Assembly: GCF_000968015.1 (NCBI RefSeq)
Contig: NZ_LACH01000069.1
Coordinates: 1 to 61,121, forward strand
DNA length: 61,121 bases
Direction of reading: 5' to 3'
Source of the DNA: Pseudomonas fluorescens
GTDB taxonomy: Bacteria; Pseudomonadota; Gammaproteobacteria; Pseudomonadales; Pseudomonadaceae
In this document: positions 51,776-60,165 of the stretch, one piece after another
How positions within the stretch are numbered: the stretch's first letter is position 1
How the letters are laid out: the number at the start of each line of letters is the position of its first letter
Made by a program: the position numbers and the translations under genes
The notes under the pieces: generated by a model
Seen by the model: the letters and a program-made list of their open reading frames with translations, nothing else
What the model was told of the DNA's origin: nothing
Database searches by the model: none

Positions 51776-52624
51776 TCAGAACGAAACGCCACCTTCACCA
51801 ACCAGCTTCTCCAACGCCCAGATCAGGACGAAGTCGATCAGCACGATCAGCACGGCAAACGAGAAAACGGTAGGGTCGAGCGAAGACACGGTGCGGCTGT
51901 ACATCCAGATCGGCACGGTCATGACGTCGATGGTGTAGAGGAAGTAGGTCACGGTGAATTCGTTGAACGAGACGATGAACGCCAGCAGCATCCCCGCCAG
52001 AATCCCCGACTTCATCAGTGGCACCACCACATCGACAATCGCCCGGGTCGGTGAAGCGCCAAGCATCTGCGCGGCTTCTTCGACTTCGCTGCCGATGGAG
52101 AGCATCGCCGCGGTGCAGTTTTTCACCACGAACGGTAACGCCAGGATCACGTGGGCAATCACCAGTCGTGAGGTGGTCATCTGGAACGGCAGGCTGTCGA
52201 ACACCAACAGCAACGCCAGCCCCAACACCACCATCGGAAACACCAGCGGCAGCGACATCAGTTGCAGCGCCACGGCTTTGCCGCGGAACTCACAGCGGGT
52301 CAGGGCATAGGCGGCCGGTACCGCGACTATCGTTGCGAACACCATGGTCAGGCACGCCACCATCAGGCTGGTGGTCATGGCCTTGCCGAGGCTCAGCACA
52401 TCGCTGGCATCCGGCGACACGAAGGTGTGCCAGGCAGCCTTGTACCATTGCAGGCTGTAGCTGCTCGGCGGGAAGTCGAGGTTCGACGCACCGCTGAACG
52501 ACATCACGATCATGGTCAGGATCGGCAACACCGCCAGCAGCAGGATGAAGCCCGACAGGATGCCGGCAAACTTGCCGGTCTCGCCGGGCAGCAGCCCATA
52601 ACGTTTCTTGATCAGGGTGCTCAT
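51776..52624 (-). CDS. Polyamine-type ABC transporter permease (PotC family)
   Basis: The protein has 282 residues with about six helices. The EAA loop is EEAAQMLGASPTRAIVDVVV, followed by PLMKSGILAGMLLAFIVSFN and EFTVTYFLYTIDVMTVPIWM, typical of PotC/YdcV permeases. It overlaps the preceding permease gene by 4 bases and ends 15 bases before the ATPase start. Confidence 0.88.
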   Translation of the reverse strand: MSTLIKKRYGLLPGETGKFAGILSGFILLLAVLPILTMIVMSFSGASNLDFPPSSYSLQWYKAAWHTFVSPDASDVLSLGKAMTTSLMVACLTMVFATIVAVPAAYALTRCEFRGKAVALQLMSLPLVFPMVVLGLALLLVFDSLPFQMTTSRLVIAHVILALPFVVKNCTAAMLSIGSEVEEAAQMLGASPTRAIVDVVVPLMKSGILAGMLLAFIVSFNEFTVTYFLYTIDVMTVPIWMYSRTVSSLDPTVFSFAVLIVLIDFVLIWALEKLVGEGGVSF

Positions 52625-53529
52625 TGGGAAGCCTCCAGCATGCGCCGACGACGGCCAGTGATGTATTCGGACAAGGTCATGATCGCGAGCGTGGTGACAA
52701 TCAACACCACACCGGCAGCGGAGGCGGCAGGCCAGTTCATCAGCGGGGCGATCTGGTCATGGACCATCACGGCCAGCATCGGCACGCGTCGGCCACCGAG
52801 CAGCAATGGCACCACGAAACTGCTGGCGTTGTAGGCGAATACCAACGTCGCACCCGTGATGATCCCCGGCATGCTCATCGGCAGCACCACCTGACGGAAC
52901 ACCTGCAAACGGCTGGCACCCAGCGTTGCGGCAGCTTCTTCGTAAGTACGAGCGACGCCGCGCATGGCGCTGGCAATCGGCAGCACGGCCAACGGGAACG
53001 CGGTTTGCACCAGGCCCATCAGTACGCCGTTCTGGTTGTAGAGCAACATGATCGGGCGCTTGATCAGGCCCAGGCCCATCAGTGCCTGGTTGAGCATCCC
53101 GCCCGGGCCCAGAATCACCAGCCAGCCGTAGCTTTGCAGCAACAGGTTGACCAGCAATGGCAGCAGCACCGCGGCGAGGAAGATCCGTCGCACGAACGGT
53201 GAGGTCAGCCGCGACATGGTGTAGGCCACCGGGATCGCCAACACGACCGCGATCACCGCGCTGATCAAGGCCAGACGCAGGGTCAGCAGCAAGGATTTGA
53301 GGTAATACGGTTCCAGCAATTGGGCGTAACTGGCCAGGCTGAACCCGGTCCATTCCGCGCCTTTGGTGCCCACGCTCATGCGCAGTACCAGCAGGCTGGC
53401 GGCGATCAGTACGCCCAGAAACAGCATCGACGGCGAAAGGAAAAACCAGGCACGCGTCGTCGGCGAAACACCCCGATTGACGCGCACAGGAGCGGCGGCG
53501 ACCGGATGAGTCAGAGGTTGGTGTTCCAT
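52621..53529 (-). CDS. Polyamine-type ABC transporter permease (PotB family)
   Basis: The 302-residue permease has six helices and the EAA loop EEAAATLGASRLQVFRQVVL, followed by PMSMPGIITGATLVFAYNAS. A proline-rich cytoplasmic N-terminus (EHQPLTHPVAAAPVRVNRGV) precedes helix 1. It pairs with the PotC-type permease, overlapping it by 4 bases. A REPIN lies between it and the binding-protein gene, so expression of the transporter body may differ from that of the binding protein. Confidence 0.88.
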   Translation of the reverse strand: MEHQPLTHPVAAAPVRVNRGVSPTTRAWFFLSPSMLFLGVLIAASLLVLRMSVGTKGAEWTGFSLASYAQLLEPYYLKSLLLTLRLALISAVIAVVLAIPVAYTMSRLTSPFVRRIFLAAVLLPLLVNLLLQSYGWLVILGPGGMLNQALMGLGLIKRPIMLLYNQNGVLMGLVQTAFPLAVLPIASAMRGVARTYEEAAATLGASRLQVFRQVVLPMSMPGIITGATLVFAYNASSFVVPLLLGGRRVPMLAVMVHDQIAPLMNWPAASAAGVVLIVTTLAIMTLSEYITGRRRRMLEASQ

Positions 53530-53592
53530 AGCAAGGGTCTCGTCAATGGAAAGCAGCTGACAAACACAGGTCCTCAGGACACCCCGGCCCCT

Positions 53593-53682
53593 TGTAGGAG
53601 TGAGCCTGCTCGCGATAGCGGTGTATCAGTCGACATCAATGCTGAATGTCAGTCCGCAATCGCGAGCAAGCTCGCTCCCACA
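53593..53682. repeat. REPIN between binding protein and permease genes
   Basis: TGTAGGAGTGAGCCTGCTCG (from 53593) and an inverse copy ending at 53682 form a REP doublet inside the ABC operon, in the same arm order as at 47863. The two arms differ slightly (GAGTGAGCC versus GAGCGAGCT). Confidence 0.85.
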
Positions 53683-53723
53683 GGGGATCTTCAGTGGCTG
53701 AAGATCCTGTGTTTGTCACTCGA

Positions 53724-54827
53724 TCAGGAAGAAAAGATTTCCGTGTAACGACGAATCCATTGGTCATGCACGGTGGCCAGGAAGGCGTTGTCGTGCATGA
53801 TCGCCTTCTCGGCAATCTGCTCAGGCGTGAGGATGTACGGGCTCTTGCGTGCTTCGGCGGAGATGATCGCCTTGGCGTTGACCGGACCGTTGTAGATGTC
53901 CTCAGCCATCTTGCCCTGCACCAGCGGGTCCAGAGAGTGGTTGATGAAGGCGTACGCCATGTCGGTGTCGCCCGGACGGTTCTTCGGCATCACCGAGAGC
54001 ATCAGGTCGGTGTAGAAACCTTCCTTCATGCCGAACGTGGCGCCCAGGCCGTAGGCCGGATCGCGGATCTGTTTCGGGAAGAATGCCGGTGCGTACAGGC
54101 CGCCCATGTCCAGGGAGCCGGTACGGAACAGTTCGGCGATCTGGTTCGGGTTCTCACCCAGGGTCACTACGCGGTCTTTCAGCTCGGCGAGCTTCTTGAA
54201 GCCAGGCTCGATGTTGTGTTCGTCACCACCGGCCAGTTTGGCGGCGATGATGATCAGGTCCATCGCTTCGGTCCAGTTTGGCGGCGGCAGGAAGATGTTC
54301 GGCGCCAGCTCTGGGTCCCAGAGGGCGGCGTAACTGGTCGGGGCTTCTTTCTGGGTACGGGTGCTGTAAACCAGGCTGTTGCACCAGAGCAGATAACCGA
54401 TACCGTGGCCATTGGCGCCGGTGCGGTATTTTTCCGGTACGTCGACCAGGTTCGGAATGCGGTTGAGGTCGGGCTTTTCCAGCAGGTTGGCGGCGGCCAG
54501 ACCTTCGGCACCGACGCCTGCCAGGGTGATGATGTCGTACTGCGGACGATCACCGCCGGCCTTGAGTTTGGCGACCATTTCCGAGGTACTGCCGGTACGG
54601 TCAGCGATGACCTTGCAGCCGTACTTGTCTTCGAAGGTTGCCGCGATGTTGCGCAAGGCTGCCAAGCCGGTGTCATCGGACCAGGTCAGCAAACGCAGGG
54701 TTTTGCCCGCAAAGCGTGTGTCGCTGGCATTAGCCTTGATGAACGGCATGCTCATGGCGGCCGCTGCCACCGAGGCTACGCCTACGGTTTTGATGAATTG
54801 ACGTCTGTTCAGATCATGCTCGCCCAT
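53724..54827 (-). CDS. Polyamine-type ABC transporter substrate-binding protein (Tat signal)
   Basis: I chose the ATG at 54827, which gives 367 residues and a twin-arginine signal (LNRRQFIKTVGVASVAAAAM, cleavage near KANA). The mature part is an extracellular solute-binding domain of the PotD/PotF type (LRLLTWSDDTGLAALRNIAA, YLLWCNSLVYSTRTQKEAPT). Tat export implies folding before transport. The ligand is uncertain; the neighbouring enzymes suggest putrescine, guanidinobutyrate or a similar amine. The gene precedes the permease genes on the same strand, with about 190 bases and a REPIN between. Confidence 0.88.
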   Translation of the reverse strand: MGEHDLNRRQFIKTVGVASVAAAAMSMPFIKANASDTRFAGKTLRLLTWSDDTGLAALRNIAATFEDKYGCKVIADRTGSTSEMVAKLKAGGDRPQYDIITLAGVGAEGLAAANLLEKPDLNRIPNLVDVPEKYRTGANGHGIGYLLWCNSLVYSTRTQKEAPTSYAALWDPELAPNIFLPPPNWTEAMDLIIIAAKLAGGDEHNIEPGFKKLAELKDRVVTLGENPNQIAELFRTGSLDMGGLYAPAFFPKQIRDPAYGLGATFGMKEGFYTDLMLSVMPKNRPGDTDMAYAFINHSLDPLVQGKMAEDIYNGPVNAKAIISAEARKSPYILTPEQIAEKAIMHDNAFLATVHDQWIRRYTEIFSS

Positions 54828-55000
54828 TACGGACTCCCTTTGTTTTTGTAGGTATGAGGCTGGTCGCAACCGTTGCATCTGCGCCGCCAGATCTGCTTCA
54901 AGCCCCCGTATTCACGGGGTTTGCGCTGAGCCGACGGGTTCATCCTGAGGTCGTGTAAAACACCTGACTATCGATAAAAACTCATTGAAGCCATGACGCC

Positions 55001-55029
55001 AGCGCATGCCTCATGACGAGGCATGCGCT
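55001..55029 (-). terminator. Hairpin between aldehyde dehydrogenase and ABC genes
   Basis: AGCGCATGCCTC (55001-55012) and GAGGCATGCGCT (55018-55029) form a perfect 12-bp stem with a 5-base loop, 17 bases after the aldehyde dehydrogenase stop. A weak T-stretch follows on the minus strand. Confidence 0.6.
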
Positions 55030-55045
55030 GACCCTTTTCGAGCCG

Positions 55046-56494
55046 TCAGACCGCTCGAATCACGTGTTTGATTTCCTGGAAAGCCTGCAAGCCCCACGGC
55101 CCCAATTCGCGGCCGATGCTGCTCTGTTTGTAGCCACCCCAAGCGGTCTGCGGGAAGATCACTTGCGGCGCGTTGATCCACACAAGCCCCGCCTGCAAAG
55201 CGTTGGCGACCCGATCTGCCGCGTCGGCGTCACGGGTGACCACGCTGGCCACCAGACCGAACTGGCTGTCGTTGGCCAAGGCAATCGCCTCGGCTTCGGA
55301 GGCAAAACTGCGTACGCAGATCACCGGACCGAAAATCTCTTCACACCACAGCGCACTGTCGAGGGGCACTTCGGTGAAAATCGTCGGCTGCAAAAAATAG
55401 CCGCGCGACAGATCTGCAGGACGATTGCCGCCGCAAACCAGCTTGGCGCCAGCACTCAAACCGCGATCGATGTGACCGAGCACGCGTTGGTATTGCGCTT
55501 GGTTGACCAGTGCGCCCATTTCCACGTTCGGGTCGAACGGGTCGGCCACGCGAATGGCTTCGGCACGGACCTTCAAACGGATGAGGAATTCGTCCGCCAG
55601 TGCATCGGCGATCAGCACGCGGCTGGTGGCCGAACACATCTGCCCGGCGTTGAAGAAACCGCCGCCACAGGCCACTTCCACGGCCAGTTCGATGTCTGCG
55701 TCTTTGAGCACCAGCAGCGAGGATTTGCCGCCCAGTTCCAGGCTCACGCCCTTCACGGTTTCTGCTGCACGCTGCATCACCTGCACGCCGACGGCGTTGC
55801 TGCCGGTGAAGGAAATCTTGGCGATGCGCGGGTCGGCCGACAACGGCGCGCCGACCGCCAGGCCCGTGCCGCAGACCAGGTTGAACACGCCCTTGGGCAG
55901 ACCGGCCTCGGCGATGATCTTCGCCAGTTCCAGCTCCGGCAGCGGTGTCACTTCGGACGGCTTGAGTACCACGCAGCAACCGGCGGCCAGGGCCGGGGCG
56001 AGTTTCCAGGCGGTGGTGACCATCGGGAAGTTCCACGGCACGATCAGGCCAACCACACCGCACGGCTCGCGGCGCACACGAGCGCTGAAGTCGTCGGTTG
56101 GCAGCTCGACATTGCTGTCTTGCTTGGCATCGAGACCTTCGGCCAAGCCTGCGTAGTACTCGAAGGTGGCGATCACGTCGTCGACATCGATGGCGGCTTC
56201 AAACAGCGGCTTGCCGTTGTTGCTCGACTGCAAATGCATCAACTGTTCACGACCGGCCTGCACGCCCGCAGCAATTTTGCGCAGGATCGCACCGCGCTCG
56301 GCACCGGTGGTTTTCGACCAGTCGGCGAAGGCTGTGGTCGCAGCCGTGACGGCTTGTTCGACAGAGCACTCATCGCCGCCATTCACGGTGGTCAACAAGG
56401 CTTCGGTCGCCGGGTTGATCACGCGCAGGTGTTCATTGCCCGCCGACCATTGGCCATTGATGTAGAGGCCGTCGAGAGTAGTTGGAAAACTCAT
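55046..56494 (-). CDS. NAD(P)-dependent aldehyde dehydrogenase
   Basis: From the ATG at 56494 (MSFPTTLDGLYINGQWSAGN) the enzyme has 482 residues. Catalytic Glu lies in LELGGKSSLLVL, catalytic Cys in NAGQMCSATSR, the NAD-binding loop in SFTGSNAVGVQ, and the substrate-domain motif PWNFPM is present. It oxidises an aldehyde to a carboxylate. Because its start overlaps the AruI-like decarboxylase stop by 4 bases, the aldehyde is probably the product of that enzyme, for example 4-guanidinobutyraldehyde. That is inference from position. Confidence 0.92.
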   Translation of the reverse strand: MSFPTTLDGLYINGQWSAGNEHLRVINPATEALLTTVNGGDECSVEQAVTAATTAFADWSKTTGAERGAILRKIAAGVQAGREQLMHLQSSNNGKPLFEAAIDVDDVIATFEYYAGLAEGLDAKQDSNVELPTDDFSARVRREPCGVVGLIVPWNFPMVTTAWKLAPALAAGCCVVLKPSEVTPLPELELAKIIAEAGLPKGVFNLVCGTGLAVGAPLSADPRIAKISFTGSNAVGVQVMQRAAETVKGVSLELGGKSSLLVLKDADIELAVEVACGGGFFNAGQMCSATSRVLIADALADEFLIRLKVRAEAIRVADPFDPNVEMGALVNQAQYQRVLGHIDRGLSAGAKLVCGGNRPADLSRGYFLQPTIFTEVPLDSALWCEEIFGPVICVRSFASEAEAIALANDSQFGLVASVVTRDADAADRVANALQAGLVWINAPQVIFPQTAWGGYKQSSIGRELGPWGLQAFQEIKHVIRAV

Positions 56495-58128
56495 TTCGAC
56501 ACCGCCTTCATCCACTGGGTCTGATCGATTTCAATCAGGGTCGGGCCCTGGCGATCAGCGGCGGCGCGCAGTGCGCTGCGCAGTTGCTCGACACCGCAGA
56601 CGGCTTCGGCTTCACAGCCCAGCGCCTTGGCCACGCCGATGAAATCCGGGGTGTAGATGTCGACGCCAACCGGCTCGATGGCGCGGTTGACCATGTATTT
56701 CTTGATCTCTTCGTAGCCCTGGTTATTCCACAGCAGGACGATCACCGGGGTGCGCGCTTCAACGGCGCTGGCCAGTTCCGGCAGGGTAAATTGCAGGCCG
56801 CCGTCGCCGATCAGGCACACCACTGGAGGACGCGAACCGCCCTCGACGCTGCCGCCGAGCCAGGCGCCGATGGCTGCCGGCAAGGCGTAACCGAGGGTGC
56901 CGTAACCGGTGGACGAGTTGAACCAGCGACGCGGGCGCTCCGGGTTGAACGTCAGGTTGCCGGTGTACACCGGTTGGGTCGAATCGCCGACGAAAACGGC
57001 CTCTGGCAATTCGTGCAAGACGGTTTCCAGGAAACGGGTCTGGGCCAGGGTCGGCGCGTCCCAGGTGGCGGCCAGTTCATCGCGCAAGCGTGCGGCACGG
57101 ACCTGGCCCCAATCGTTACGGCGCTCGGCCAGCGAGTGGTGGGACAGTTCGCTCAGCAAGGCTTGGGCGGCGTTGCGCGAGTCGGCAACCAATGCGACTT
57201 TCGGCGGGTAGTTGCGCACGGTCTGGTCGGGGTCGATGTCCACACGCAGCAGCACGCCAGGAATCTCGAAACCGCCAGCAAAGGTCACGTCGTAATCGGT
57301 CTCGGCCAGTTCGGTGCCGATCGCCAACACCACGTCAGCTTCAGCCACCAAAGCGCGAGTCGCGACCAGGCTTTGGGTCGAGCCGATCAGCAGTGGATGG
57401 TTGGATTCGAGCATGCCTTTGGCATTGATGGTCAGGGCCACCGGGGCGTCCAGCAATTCGGCCAGTTCAGTCAACTCGGCGGCGGCATCGATGGCGCCGC
57501 CACCGGCGAGAATCAGTGGGCGCTTGGCACCGGCCAGCAGCGCGGTCATGCGGCTGATTGCACTCGGCGAGGCACCGGCACGGTCGATGTTCACCGGTAC
57601 GCTGGCGAGCAGGTCATCGGCCTCTTCTACCAATACGTCCAACGGAATTTCGATGTGAACCGGACGCGGACGGCCGGCCTGGAACAAGGCAAAAGCACGC
57701 GCCAGGACGACCGGCAATTCAGCCGCCGACATCAAGGTGTGGGAGAACGCCGCAACGCCACCAACCAATGCGCTCTGGTTTGGCAGCTCGTGCAGCTTGC
57801 CGCGACCGCCGCCCAACTGGCTGCGCGATTGCACGCTGGAGATCACCAGCATCGGGATCGAGTCGGCGTAGGCCTGGCCCATGGCGGTGGTGATGTTGGT
57901 CATGCCAGGGCCGGTGATGATGAAGCACACACCCGGTTTGCCGCTGGTGCGAGCGTAACCGTCGGCCATGAAACCGGCGCCCTGTTCGTGACGCGGAGTG
58001 ACGTGGTTGATGCTCGAACGGGCCAGCCCGCGATACAGCTCCACGGTGTGAACCCCGGGAATGCCGAACACCTGCTCAACCCCGTAATCTTCGAGTAACT
58101 TGACCAATACTTCGCCGCACGTCGCCAT
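56491..58128 (-). CDS. aruI: Thiamine-diphosphate decarboxylase, 2-ketoarginine decarboxylase (AruI)-like
   Basis: The 545-residue protein is a ThDP enzyme of the acetolactate-synthase fold. The N-terminal domain has the catalytic Glu in PRHEQGAGFMADGYAR, and the C-terminal cofactor motif is GDGGLQFTLPELASAVEART with a downstream NNQGYEEIK. P. aeruginosa AruI (5-guanidino-2-oxopentanoate decarboxylase, 559 residues) is the closest function I recall. It would give 4-guanidinobutyraldehyde, which the overlapping aldehyde dehydrogenase could oxidise. No arginine aminotransferase (AruH) is in the window. A generic acetolactate synthase is the alternative. The longer frame upstream adds 32 non-family residues. 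It is divergent from a LysR gene. Confidence 0.72.
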   Translation of the reverse strand: MATCGEVLVKLLEDYGVEQVFGIPGVHTVELYRGLARSSINHVTPRHEQGAGFMADGYARTSGKPGVCFIITGPGMTNITTAMGQAYADSIPMLVISSVQSRSQLGGGRGKLHELPNQSALVGGVAAFSHTLMSAAELPVVLARAFALFQAGRPRPVHIEIPLDVLVEEADDLLASVPVNIDRAGASPSAISRMTALLAGAKRPLILAGGGAIDAAAELTELAELLDAPVALTINAKGMLESNHPLLIGSTQSLVATRALVAEADVVLAIGTELAETDYDVTFAGGFEIPGVLLRVDIDPDQTVRNYPPKVALVADSRNAAQALLSELSHHSLAERRNDWGQVRAARLRDELAATWDAPTLAQTRFLETVLHELPEAVFVGDSTQPVYTGNLTFNPERPRRWFNSSTGYGTLGYALPAAIGAWLGGSVEGGSRPPVVCLIGDGGLQFTLPELASAVEARTPVIVLLWNNQGYEEIKKYMVNRAIEPVGVDIYTPDFIGVAKALGCEAEAVCGVEQLRSALRAAADRQGPTLIEIDQTQWMKAVSK

Positions 58129-58287
58129 GTCTTTGCCCTTTTTGTTCGTTTGAGACGCCGGACCTGCGCAGTGTTTATGATGAGTGGGCAGGTCCAGGGA
58201 TGGCCTCATTGGAACGGGCGACACGTAGCCGCAACAATGGATAAAAAGTCATACTAGCCATGTCCTCACGTCATACCTTGGATCCCA

Positions 58288-59169
58288 ATGAAACGATTGC
58301 CTCCCCTGCCGGCGCTGCACACTTTTCTGATTACCGCGCAGTGCTGCAACTTCACCCGTGCTGCCGAACAGCTGTACATCACCCAAGGTGCGGTGAGTCG
58401 GCAGATCGCCGGGCTGGAAGAACATCTGGGTTATGAACTGTTCATTCGCCAGGCCCGGGGCCTTGACCTGACCGCCGAAGGACGGGAATGGCTGCCACGG
58501 GTCCAGCAGATTTTCGGCTTGATCGACGAGGCGGTGGAGCAGATCGGCGAGAAGCGCGAAACCCTGCAACTCAAGGCCCCGACGTGTGTCATGCGCTGGC
58601 TGTTGCCGCGGCTGCTGCAGTGGCAACGGGAGCGCCCGGATGTGCCGGTGGAATTGACCACCACGGTCAAGCACGGCGTGGATTTTCATCGCGAGCAGTT
58701 CGATGCAGCGGTGATGTACGGCGCACCGCCGGACAGCGCGCTGGCCTCCTTTCATTTGTTCGATGAGCAACTGACACCGGTCTGCTCCAAACCTCTACTG
58801 GAAGGTCCAGTGCCGCTGATGACGCCGGAGGATCTGGAGCAGCACATGTTGCTGCACCCGACACGGGATGAACGGGACTGGAAGGCCTGGCTGGCCACTG
58901 CGGATATTCGCTTGAGCAATGTCGGCAAGGGTCAGCATTTCGAAACGCTGGACCTGGCGATGTCGATGGCGTCCCAGGGGACAGGCGTGGCGATCGGCGA
59001 TTGGTCGTTGATTGGCGATGACCTGAGTGCCGGGCGGCTGGTCATGCCGTTTGAATTGAAGGTGAAGACCGGGTTGGCGTATTACCTGGTTTTCCCCGAA
59101 AAACCCGGGCCTTCGCCGAAGTTGAGGGAATTGATGGGGTGGTTGGTGGAGCAGGCTCAGGCGCGGTGA
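58288..59169 (+). CDS. LysR-family regulator (GcvA-like)
   Basis: The 293-residue protein has an N-terminal winged HTH (FLITAQCCNFTRAAEQLYIT, QGAVSRQIAGLEEHLG) and a type 2 periplasmic-binding effector domain (about 95-290, with HFETLDLAMSMASQGTGVAI). The GcvA-type pattern is clear from LPALHTF and MSMASQGTGVAIG. It is divergent from the aruI-like operon with 159 bases between, the classic position for control of that operon in response to a pathway metabolite. Confidence 0.9.
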   Translation: MKRLPPLPALHTFLITAQCCNFTRAAEQLYITQGAVSRQIAGLEEHLGYELFIRQARGLDLTAEGREWLPRVQQIFGLIDEAVEQIGEKRETLQLKAPTCVMRWLLPRLLQWQRERPDVPVELTTTVKHGVDFHREQFDAAVMYGAPPDSALASFHLFDEQLTPVCSKPLLEGPVPLMTPEDLEQHMLLHPTRDERDWKAWLATADIRLSNVGKGQHFETLDLAMSMASQGTGVAIGDWSLIGDDLSAGRLVMPFELKVKTGLAYYLVFPEKPGPSPKLRELMGWLVEQAQAR

Positions 59170-59190
59170 AAGTGGTGTGTCAGGTAGATC

Positions 59191-59347
59191 CACCCCTCAC
59201 CCCAGCCCTCTCCCCAGAGGGGAGAGGGAGCAGATCGGGGGCTTTTCAAAATCTGAGTTCGACTCGGAATTTCAGGTCGATGTAACTCGAAAGAACACCT
59301 CGGTCAGTCCCCTCGCCCCTCTGGGGAGAGGGTTAGGGTGAGGGGTG
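59191..59347. repeat. CCCTCACCC / CTCTCCCC interspersed repeat
   Basis: The left part (59191-59228) reads CACCCCTCACCCCAGCCCTC and then TCCCCAGAGGGGAGAGGG. The right part (about 59309-59347) is its imperfect reverse complement ending GGGTGAGGGGTG. Between are about 80 unrelated bases. It sits between convergent genes and may also act as a terminator. Confidence 0.7.
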
Positions 59348-59356
59348 GTTTTCAGC

Positions 59357-59971
59357 TCAATAACCGACGGTGAACCGTTGCCGAGGATGCTCCGGCGCTT
59401 CCACTTCATCAATCATCGCAATCGCATAATCGGCAAACGTAATCCAGCTACGCCCCGCACTGCTCACCAGCAAATCATCCTTGCCGATCCGAAACGTCCC
59501 CGTGCGCTCACCTTCGACAAACTCTGCCGACGGCGACACAAAGGTCCAGTCCAGCTCTTTTTCCTGCCGCAGATTTTCCAGAAACAGCGCACCGGCACTC
59601 GCCTCAGCCTTGTACGCCTGAGGAAACCCCTCGCTGTCGATAACGCGGGTTCCGTCCGGTAGCAACAGCGAACCGGCACCGCCCACCACCAGCAGACGTT
59701 TTACGCCGGCCTTCTGCAACGGCTCGATGACGGCGCAGGCAGGAAGGGTCGCGAAGTGCGCAGCACTGATCACCACGTCATGGCCCGCGACAGCCGCTTG
59801 CAACGCTTCGGCGTCGAGGGCATCGACATTCTTGGCGACCACACCGGCGCGCTGGCCGATCTTCGAGGTGTCGCGGGCGATCGCGGTAACGCTGTGACCA
59901 CGACGCAGGGCTTCTTCCAGCAGTTGGCTACCGGCACGACCGGTGGCACCAATGATTGCGATATTGCTCAT
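59357..59971 (-). CDS. NAD(P)-binding SDR-like reductase/epimerase
   Basis: A 204-residue single-domain protein with the Rossmann motif IIGATGRAGSQL at residues 5-16, then VDALDAEALQAAVAGHDVVI and VKRLLVVGGAGSLLLPDG. It belongs to the NAD(P)H-binding NmrA/atypical SDR group (YwnB type). These are quinone-reductase-like or redox-sensing proteins; no specific reaction can be given. It is transcribed alone, with repeats on both sides. Confidence 0.85.
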   Translation of the reverse strand: MSNIAIIGATGRAGSQLLEEALRRGHSVTAIARDTSKIGQRAGVVAKNVDALDAEALQAAVAGHDVVISAAHFATLPACAVIEPLQKAGVKRLLVVGGAGSLLLPDGTRVIDSEGFPQAYKAEASAGALFLENLRQEKELDWTFVSPSAEFVEGERTGTFRIGKDDLLVSSAGRSWITFADYAIAMIDEVEAPEHPRQRFTVGY

Positions 59972-60026
59972 GACGTTCTCCAGTTGGCTTGGGTGTATCC
60001 GTTAACTTGCTCATAAACGCCCCCTG

Positions 60027-60132
60027 GTAGGAGCTGTCGAGTGCAACGAGGCTGCGATCTTTTGATCTTAAAGTTTGCAGAGCTAGGCAAAGATCAAAAG
60101 ATCGCAGCCTCGTTGCACTCGACAGCTCCTAC
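60027..60132. repeat. Perfect 42-bp inverted repeat
   Basis: Left arm 60027-60068 begins GTAGGAGCTGTCGAGTGCAA and the right arm 60091-60132 is its exact reverse complement; the spacer is 22 bases. This is a Pseudomonas interspersed repeat. A partial copy occurs at the window end, on the other side of the neighbouring gene. Confidence 0.9.
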
Positions 60133-60165
60133 AGGGTCACGTGAATTCGATACAACGTGGGCGAG

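Noticed and set aside
53646..58098. Long plus-strand frames across the binding-protein, aldehyde dehydrogenase and AruI-like genes
   Set aside because: They mirror intact minus-strand enzymes with clear catalytic motifs; the plus-strand text is low-complexity His/Gln/Gly sequence.
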